Below are positions 8,901 through 12,270 of a stretch of DNA of 12,270 nucleotides, in pieces (position 1 is the first letter of the stretch; the number at the start of each line of letters is the position of its first letter). Made by a program: the position numbers and the translations under genes. The notes under the pieces were generated by a model. The model was given only the letters and a program-made list of their open reading frames with translations. It was not told where the DNA came from and made no database searches. The stretch is from Candidatus Tariuqbacter arcticus (GTDB lineage Bacteria; Electryoneota; Tariuqbacteria; Tariuqbacterales; Tariuqbacteraceae), in NCBI GenBank assembly GCA_013202315.1, contig JABMRZ010000008.1, forward strand, positions 1 to 12,270, written 5' to 3'.

Positions 8901-10491
8901 GCTTTCCTGCGGAGCGTCACCATTATGGGAATACCGCAACAAGCCGATTCCCGCCGCCGGGGAGCCTTCAGGGATGATCGCCCCGTTCTGGGACGATTTA
9001 ATGCTGGTGGATGACGGCGAAGTCTATTACCATTATGATGCGGCTGAGGATATTTTCATCGTAGAATGGTCGAGGGTGCGGAATGCGGCGGGAAATGCGG
9101 TCGAAACATTCGAGGTCGTTTTATGGGATGCGGATACTTACGCGACTTCCACCGGCGACAGCCCCATCAGCTTTTACTATCATACCATCCAGGATGTGGA
9201 TTACCTGAATGACTGGTCGACAATCGGGATACTCAACAATGACGGCGACGCCGGACTGCAGTATCTGTATTCCACCATTTATTCGCCGGGGGCGGACACG
9301 GTGGAGACCAGCACCGCTCTATATTTCACCACCGACGCCGGTGGCAGGGTCGATCCGCCCTTATTGAATTACAGTCCCGCCAGCTTCAGTTTCGTCATTC
9401 CAGCCGGTCAATCCGACTCCAGCGCCTTGATAATCGCCAATGATGGTGAAGCCAACCTGCTGTATGATATATTAATGAATGTTTGGGGGACGGAAGGCAG
9501 CGGCGGTCCCGACCAATTCGGCTACATCTGGATAGACTCCGATGAACCGAACGGCATACCATTCGATTGGGTCGATATCACCGAGGTCGGCACACAGATC
9601 AATTTACCGCACAATGATTCCACTTCCGTCGATATTCCCTTCGGATTCCAATTCCCGTTCTATGGAAATATTTTCGAAAGTATCATCGTATCCGCCAACG
9701 GATGGCTAAGTTTCACTTCGCATTCCAGCGCCTGGAACAACACTTCGCTCCCCAATTGGAACGCTCCTGAGAACTTGCTGGCGGGATTCTGGGACGACCT
9801 CGACCCCCTGCAAGGCGACGGCACAATCTATATATGGAGCAATCAAAATGACAGCCTGGTGGTAAGCTTCATCGATGTGGAGCATTATGGCACTACTTAT
9901 GGAGTATATACATATCAGATTATACTGCTGGAAACGGGTGATATAATCTATCAGTATCAAACAATGAACGGTCAGACTTCTTCCGCCACCATCGGCATCC
10001 AGAACGACGATAAGACCATCGGCTTGCAGGTGGCGCATAATCAAGGGTATGTGCACGACAATCTGCGGGTGGACTTCCAGAAGCCTTGGCTGACCCTCCG
10101 GCAAGTATCGGGCGTGGTGCCGGGCGGCGACGCTGACACCATCGACGTTACCGCCGACGCGAGATATTTGACGCCGGGGAATTATTCCTGCGATTTAATG
10201 TTGATCACCAACGACCCGACTCAAATCACGGTGGAAATTCCCGTTTCGCTTTCGGTGGTTGAAGGCGATAGTTTTGTTTCTAATCTAACCATTTCAATAG
10301 AGGAAGAGGGTATCCGGCTGGAATGGGACGATGCGGGTGAAAATGTTGTTTATGAGATATATCGTTCCCCCGCGCCCTATTTTTCGCTGGAAGAAGCCGA
10401 ATTGATTGGGCAGTGCACTAATAATAATTACATCGACTATGTATCTATTGGTGGAACGATTTATTTTTATAAGGTGTTGATAGTGGAATAA
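5932..10491 (+). CDS. Secreted gingipain-like (peptidase C25 family) multidomain protein, catalytic His replaced
   Basis: A 1519-residue exported protein. Residues 1-20 form a signal peptide (MRRL, then a hydrophobic core). About 25-225 resemble the C25 propeptide. About 230-570 are the C25 domain: YVLLVGD, SDYEYTLLEGDDYFPDLQIGR and ESIGEAWL are family hallmarks. The nucleophile-type Cys is kept (C464 in VFGCAGGTN), but the place of the catalytic His in GHG reads G-W-G (W438), so activity is doubtful. After the domain come an Ig-like segment (about 575-665), CARDB-like beta-sandwiches (about 670-900), two related modules each carrying FWDDL (1019-1023 and 1286-1290), a HYDIN/BACON-like stretch, and an FN3-like end (about 1447-1519, YEIYRS). 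No recognisable type IX C-terminal sorting motif is seen. ATG 5932 is chosen because it opens the signal peptide and has ggaga upstream. It may be a surface protein or adhesin, or a protease with an altered active site. Confidence 0.85.
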   Translation: MRRLTFTTVMLLIQASILLSTPSVHTPDKDYRLTILESDRSHLKIRFQITDYRLTDIIIGGELCRHIEVNGLGENITPGHPRIPLLSTPFILPDDYGADVKILRVERTFIEDVLLEPNIGEEGSAFSGFVEIIERSVYDGELVYPEDIASVSRPVIARNLRIAALNLAPFMYHPRSRRLEIITELELEIVFRPGEGENPITSSRTIPSSSFKEVFASELINPLLMDDHGEEFGNGEYLFILPDSSLQGIVQPLVDWKLQRGFPVTVSYLDEIGSSIRDLWDYLYDCYYNWESPPEYVLLVGDIDGSIAIPAFYYQTSPEDSFPSDYEYTLLEGDDYFPDLQIGRISVRNEDELGAVVNKILSYEINPDMSGVNWFEHALLAADTSAQQSLSVMQWAKWLMFENGYEYIDSVYYYSYMPTYQTAAALNQGVGILNFRGWGDWGGWNADDIQSLTNGGKMPLVFGCAGGTNALNQTESIGEAWLRSGTPTQPQAGIACIGPAAVDTWSKWDGTLDQGLVWGLHIDNIYRLSPLLNRAKFELWLNFPWNRGPGGTTNSVECYYYAYNILGDPGLSIWTARPEIITIIHPDSIPLGQNYIEITVSTPPLSLSGAYAALVKDDEIISYGYTDGNGNLTLPFTVSDEGEMTLTVSAQNIVPYSAIIPVIESPAFLSCVGIEVDDDNLGSSSGNGDGVLNPGETVELTVSLQNFGASPLQSVWATLGCDDSLVTFPVQTQPFGDIEPWGIGENPAPFVMNLNSAAQYTGITVTVEAADTQGGIYNSEYQIAVEAPAVELTQMSLPNASSDTLLMPGENSDIILELLNSGGYGWNELTCTAQSGLEGAVLDDSISVFPACAPGSIVTNELDPLHISVDPMLFPGFQAPLTFIFQGDGGWTDTATVTVAIGVPSVFDPVVPMDNYGYYCFGSTDVAYDNAPDYQWREIDPDYGGPGEVIPLVDELPFRGGSEILQLPADFHFQHYGEVFDQITVCSNGWLSCGASPLWEYRNKPIPAAGEPSGMIAPFWDDLMLVDDGEVYYHYDAAEDIFIVEWSRVRNAAGNAVETFEVVLWDADTYATSTGDSPISFYYHTIQDVDYLNDWSTIGILNNDGDAGLQYLYSTIYSPGADTVETSTALYFTTDAGGRVDPPLLNYSPASFSFVIPAGQSDSSALIIANDGEANLLYDILMNVWGTEGSGGPDQFGYIWIDSDEPNGIPFDWVDITEVGTQINLPHNDSTSVDIPFGFQFPFYGNIFESIIVSANGWLSFTSHSSAWNNTSLPNWNAPENLLAGFWDDLDPLQGDGTIYIWSNQNDSLVVSFIDVEHYGTTYGVYTYQIILLETGDIIYQYQTMNGQTSSATIGIQNDDKTIGLQVAHNQGYVHDNLRVDFQKPWLTLRQVSGVVPGGDADTIDVTADARYLTPGNYSCDLMLITNDPTQITVEIPVSLSVVEGDSFVSNLTISIEEEGIRLEWDDAGENVVYEIYRSPAPYFSLEEAELIGQCTNNNYIDYVSIGGTIYFYKVLIVE

Positions 10492-10496
10492 CTATG

Positions 10497-10559
10497 GAAT
10501 TGGGATTTAGGGATTGGGATTTAGGGATTGGGATTTAGGAATTGGGATTTAGGGGTTAG
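10497..10559 (+). repeat. 14-base G-rich tandem repeat with G-quadruplex potential
   Basis: Four exact-period 14-base units (consensus GRATTGGGATTTAG at 10497-10510, 10511-10524, 10525-10538, 10539-10552) plus a partial gggttag. They vary only A/G at the second position. GGG runs begin at 10502, 10510, 10516, 10524 and 10530 with loops of 5, 3, 5 and 3 bases, so the sense strand and any transcript could fold a G-quadruplex. The array starts 5 bases after the stop codon of the C25-like gene. Confidence 0.9.
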
Positions 10560-10567
10560 TATTGCAG

Positions 10568-10595
10568 GGCGGGTTCTTAACCCGTCATCATTTTT
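10568..10595 (+). terminator. Hairpin with T-run, possible terminator after the C25-like gene
   Basis: GGCGGGTT (10568-10575) pairs with AACCCGTC (10579-10586) across a CTT loop, with one G-T wobble. It is followed 4 bases later by TTTTT (10591-10595). The motif gcgggttcttaacccg is also a dispersed repeat type in such genomes, so the hairpin may be a repeat element that happens to terminate. The 4-base gap before the T-run weakens the call. Confidence 0.45.
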
Positions 10596-10618
10596 ATTTG
10601 AATAGCTGCATATGTATT

Positions 10619-11389
10619 ATGAAACATATTAAATTCAAATTATCGCATCGCCCTTTGGGAATTTTGTTCTTATTCCTTGCAACAATCCTTCTGATTATAA
10701 TAGCGCCTTTGCAGCTTCATGCCCAGGGGATATGGGAATTGGTCTATGAGCAGAGCCCGGGAATGATAGGCGGTTTGTTTTTTGTAGACGATTTCGAAGG
10801 CTGGCATGTTAGATGGTCAACTACATTGGCGGGGATTTATCATACCATTGACGGCGGTTATTTTTGGGTGCAGCAGCCCGACCCCACTACCGAGGGCAAT
10901 ACTGCAGTTTATTTTTTGGACAATCTTCGGGGATTTGTTGGAACAGCTGAAGCCAACATACTTAGAACCATGAACGGTGGTGAGACATGGGTATATTTTA
11001 ATAATCCTTATCCTGATTATACTCCATTACGGGCGTTCGATTTTCTGGATGACACCTTGGGTTATGCTGTTGGGGGGTCCATAGTAATGGGCTATCCCAA
11101 CTATAATTACTATATATTGAAGACTGTAAACGGCGGTGAATCCTGGGACAGGATAGAACATGGTTTTGAAGGCGTACCGTATGACTTTGCATTCGCAAAC
11201 CATGATACAGGAATTGTTCCTTTATGGGAATTTGACTATCCAATACTAAGGACTTTCGATGGCGGTGAAACCTGGGAGTTCATCAATATTAACGATTCCA
11301 CAATCTTTTATTCAATTGAGCATCTTTATGAAGGTGTGTTTGTCGCCTGCGGGAAAAAATGGTCGGCACAGATTACACTTTGGCTTTAA
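10619..11389 (+). CDS. Ycf48/Hcf136-like Asp-box repeat protein, N-terminal part (frameshifted)
   Basis: Exported beta-propeller protein, first fragment (256 residues). The ATG at 10619 is preferred over the upstream TTG at 10562: it opens a clear signal peptide (MKHIKFKLSHRP, a long hydrophobic stretch, then LHAQG), while the upstream extension lies in the repeat hairpin. No strong Shine-Dalgarno site is seen. Asp-box turns follow at regular spacing: DGGYFW, NGGETW, NGGESW and DGGETW, typical of blades in Ycf48/BNR/sialidase-like propellers. The frame then runs into a stop at 11387-11389 just after an A6 run. Blades of the same type continue at once in the -1 frame (11359-11928), so this is one gene split by a frame change. 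Such proteins in these lineages are secreted or periplasmic with unknown partners; a photosystem II role is not implied. Confidence 0.75.
   Translation: MKHIKFKLSHRPLGILFLFLATILLIIIAPLQLHAQGIWELVYEQSPGMIGGLFFVDDFEGWHVRWSTTLAGIYHTIDGGYFWVQQPDPTTEGNTAVYFLDNLRGFVGTAEANILRTMNGGETWVYFNNPYPDYTPLRAFDFLDDTLGYAVGGSIVMGYPNYNYYILKTVNGGESWDRIEHGFEGVPYDFAFANHDTGIVPLWEFDYPILRTFDGGETWEFININDSTIFYSIEHLYEGVFVACGKKWSAQITLWL
11351..11361 (+). other. -1 frameshift site at an A6 run
   Basis: The sequence gggaaaaaatg (A at 11354-11359) joins the two frames. One extra A, or a ribosome stepping back one base, gives a continuous reading C-G-K-K-M-V-G-T-D-Y and a 436-residue protein from 10619. In the upstream frame the codons are ggg aaa aaa, which is not a perfect X XXY YYZ slippery heptamer. 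A single-base deletion or an assembly error is therefore more likely than programmed frameshifting. Confidence 0.7.
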
Positions 11390-11928
11390 TGAAAACTACT
11401 GATTATGGAAGTACCTGGTATGATGTAATGGTAGATACAATTGGAAGTGATGTAGCGTGCGATATAGATTTTGTAGATTCATTCTATGGAATGACTGTTG
11501 GGGGAGGAGAGGGTGATTACTATTTAACTGATGATGGAGGAGAATCATGGTCATACAATTTTCTTGAAGAAGGTTTTTCCTGCTTGACACTGTCATATCC
11601 TATAGTTTATTCTGCTTATGGGTATTGGAATTTTGACGATATGTACCGATTTACAATACCGGATTTGGTTCCTCCGGCAGAGATAAGCGACTTGCAAATA
11701 TCATTGGATGATGAAGATGTTATGTTAAGCTGGCCGGAAGTTTCGAGCGATATATTCGGCAACCCCATTACAATCGACCATTATGAGATTTACCGGGATG
11801 AGAACACTTATTTTCAAATTCAACCTGAGTTGCTTGTCGGAATGACAGCCGACACGATATTCATGGATTCAACCGTTTCAATCGGCTTGGATGAGAAATG
11901 TTTTTATGAAGTTATTTCCCAGAGGTGA
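11359..11928 (+). CDS. Ycf48-like Asp-box repeat protein, C-terminal part with FN3-like tail (frameshifted)
   Basis: Continuation of the preceding propeller gene in the -1 frame, 189 residues counted from the ATG at 11359. That ATG has no Shine-Dalgarno site or signal peptide and lies inside the upstream frame, so it is unlikely to be a true start. It carries two more Asp-box-like turns (DYGSTW and DDGGESW). A fibronectin-type III-like domain follows from about residue 105, with PPAEISDLQISL, YEIYR and FYEVISQR at the extreme C-terminus. That tail closely parallels the end of the upstream C25-like protein. The coding signal stays intact to the stop at 11926-11928, with no further disruptions, so the break is either recent, an assembly error, or tolerated. 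Function is unknown beyond a likely extracellular or periplasmic location for the joined protein. Confidence 0.7.
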   Translation: MVGTDYTLALMKTTDYGSTWYDVMVDTIGSDVACDIDFVDSFYGMTVGGGEGDYYLTDDGGESWSYNFLEEGFSCLTLSYPIVYSAYGYWNFDDMYRFTIPDLVPPAEISDLQISLDDEDVMLSWPEVSSDIFGNPITIDHYEIYRDENTYFQIQPELLVGMTADTIFMDSTVSIGLDEKCFYEVISQR

Positions 11929-12042
11929 GTATTATATATTATCAATCCGACCGCTTTATTGTAAACGCCGGATTCCGTATAAGCCGTGATGACTTATCAC
12001 TAATCCCTAGCCAAAAATATTTGAAATTTGCCATGAATATTT

Positions 12043-12069
12043 GCCACAGAGAACACAGAGATACACAAG
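12043..12069. repeat. Dispersed 'cacagaga' repeat copy
   Basis: gccacagagaacacagag at 12043-12060 and the following bases resemble the segment just before the C25-like gene at 5904-5931. The two copies are similar rather than identical. No reading frame uses it here. Confidence 0.5.
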
Positions 12070-12185
12070 CCTAAAGCCCAATTTAACAGGGATTAAGGGG
12101 ATGAAAGAGATAAAAAAGCAATATGAGGATATTACAAAAAAGTAATTATTAAGTTTTTTGAGCAATCCCATAGAATAAAGAAAGA

Positions 12186-12260
12186 ATTCACTGGATATTA
12201 TGGATATAATTGATATGCTTTTAAGTGATATATCCATAATTTCAATCATAGCCAGTGAAT
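12186..12260. repeat. Long imperfect inverted repeat (nested stems)
   Basis: The outer arms ATTCACTGG (12186-12194) and CCAGTGAAT (12252-12260) are perfect complements. The inner arms ATTATGGATAT (12197-12207) and ATATCCATAAT (12230-12240) are also perfect. The gaps between outer and inner arms are unequal: 2 bases on the left and 11 on the right. The loop is 22 bases. There is no T-run after it, so it is not a standard terminator. It could be a small mobile repeat (MITE-like or REP-like), a recombination site or an RNA structure. Confidence 0.75.
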
Positions 12261-12270
12261 AACAGCCTCT

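Larger units (their letters stand above)
11929..12270. other. Gene-less tail with repeat fragments
   Basis: No supported gene in 342 bases. It contains a 'cacagagaacacagag' repeat fragment near 12043-12069, an 'aacagggattaaggggat' word at 12085-12102 that looks like another dispersed repeat type, and the inverted repeat at 12186-12260. The rest is AT-rich sequence without recognisable signals. Confidence 0.6.

Noticed and set aside
10562..10618. TTG start giving a 19-residue N-terminal extension of the Ycf48-like protein
   Set aside because: The extension is encoded by the repeat hairpin, and a full signal peptide begins exactly at the ATG at 10619.
12101..12145. Small frame of 14 codons from ATG 12101 with a purine-rich stretch in front
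   Set aside because: Too short, Lys-rich in AT-rich DNA, and the upstream 'gggattaaggggat' word is a repeat type, not a specific ribosome-binding site.
12007..12249. 80-residue minus-strand open frame
   Set aside because: Low-complexity Ile/Ser composition, overlaps the inverted repeat and repeat fragments, and shows no recognisable motif.

Overview
The window looks like a chromosomal segment from an uncultured Gram-negative bacterium of the FCB-type lineages (Cloacimonadota, Zixibacteria or similar candidate phyla). The basis is indirect: a very large exported gingipain-like (C25) protein, an exported Ycf48-like propeller protein, beta-sandwich and fibronectin-type tails, and dispersed intergenic repeats of the 'gtcattctgaacgaagtgaa', 'cacagagaacacagag' and 'gcgggttcttaacccg' types. 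No rRNA or marker gene is present, so the phylum is an inference.

All genes are on the + strand. Positions 1-229 are non-coding: a dispersed repeat, then a heptanucleotide tandem repeat. They are followed by a two-module family 2 glycosyltransferase (230-1699), a 1030-residue SNF2/RapA-type helicase (1725-4817), a BadF/N-acetylglucosamine-kinase-type ATPase (4841-5749), a 1519-residue secreted C25-type protein (5932-10491), and a secreted Asp-box/Ycf48-like protein split into two overlapping frames (10619-11389 and 11359-11928). The last 342 bases hold repeat fragments and a long imperfect inverted repeat.

The helicase is the compositional outlier. It is strongly AT-rich with A/T-ending codons, while the genes on both sides are GC-rich. 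It fits between them with only 25 and 23 bases of spacer. A short repeated word at its two edges, and a strong ribosome-binding site stranded at the end of the glycosyltransferase, suggest it was inserted directly in front of the ATPase gene. Its architecture (SH3-like N-terminus, SNF2 motor, coiled coils, RapA-like C-terminal region) is that of helicases found in phage-defence systems such as DISARM and Dpd, but no partner gene is present.

The two downstream genes encode envelope or extracellular proteins. Both end in similar FN3-like domains. The C25 protein has Trp where the family normally has its catalytic His, so its protease activity is uncertain. The Ycf48-like gene is interrupted by a -1 frame change at an A6 run.

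Best leads for something new: the orphan helicase island, the altered active site of the C25 protein, and the shared C-terminal domain of the two secreted proteins. I see no complete multi-gene system.
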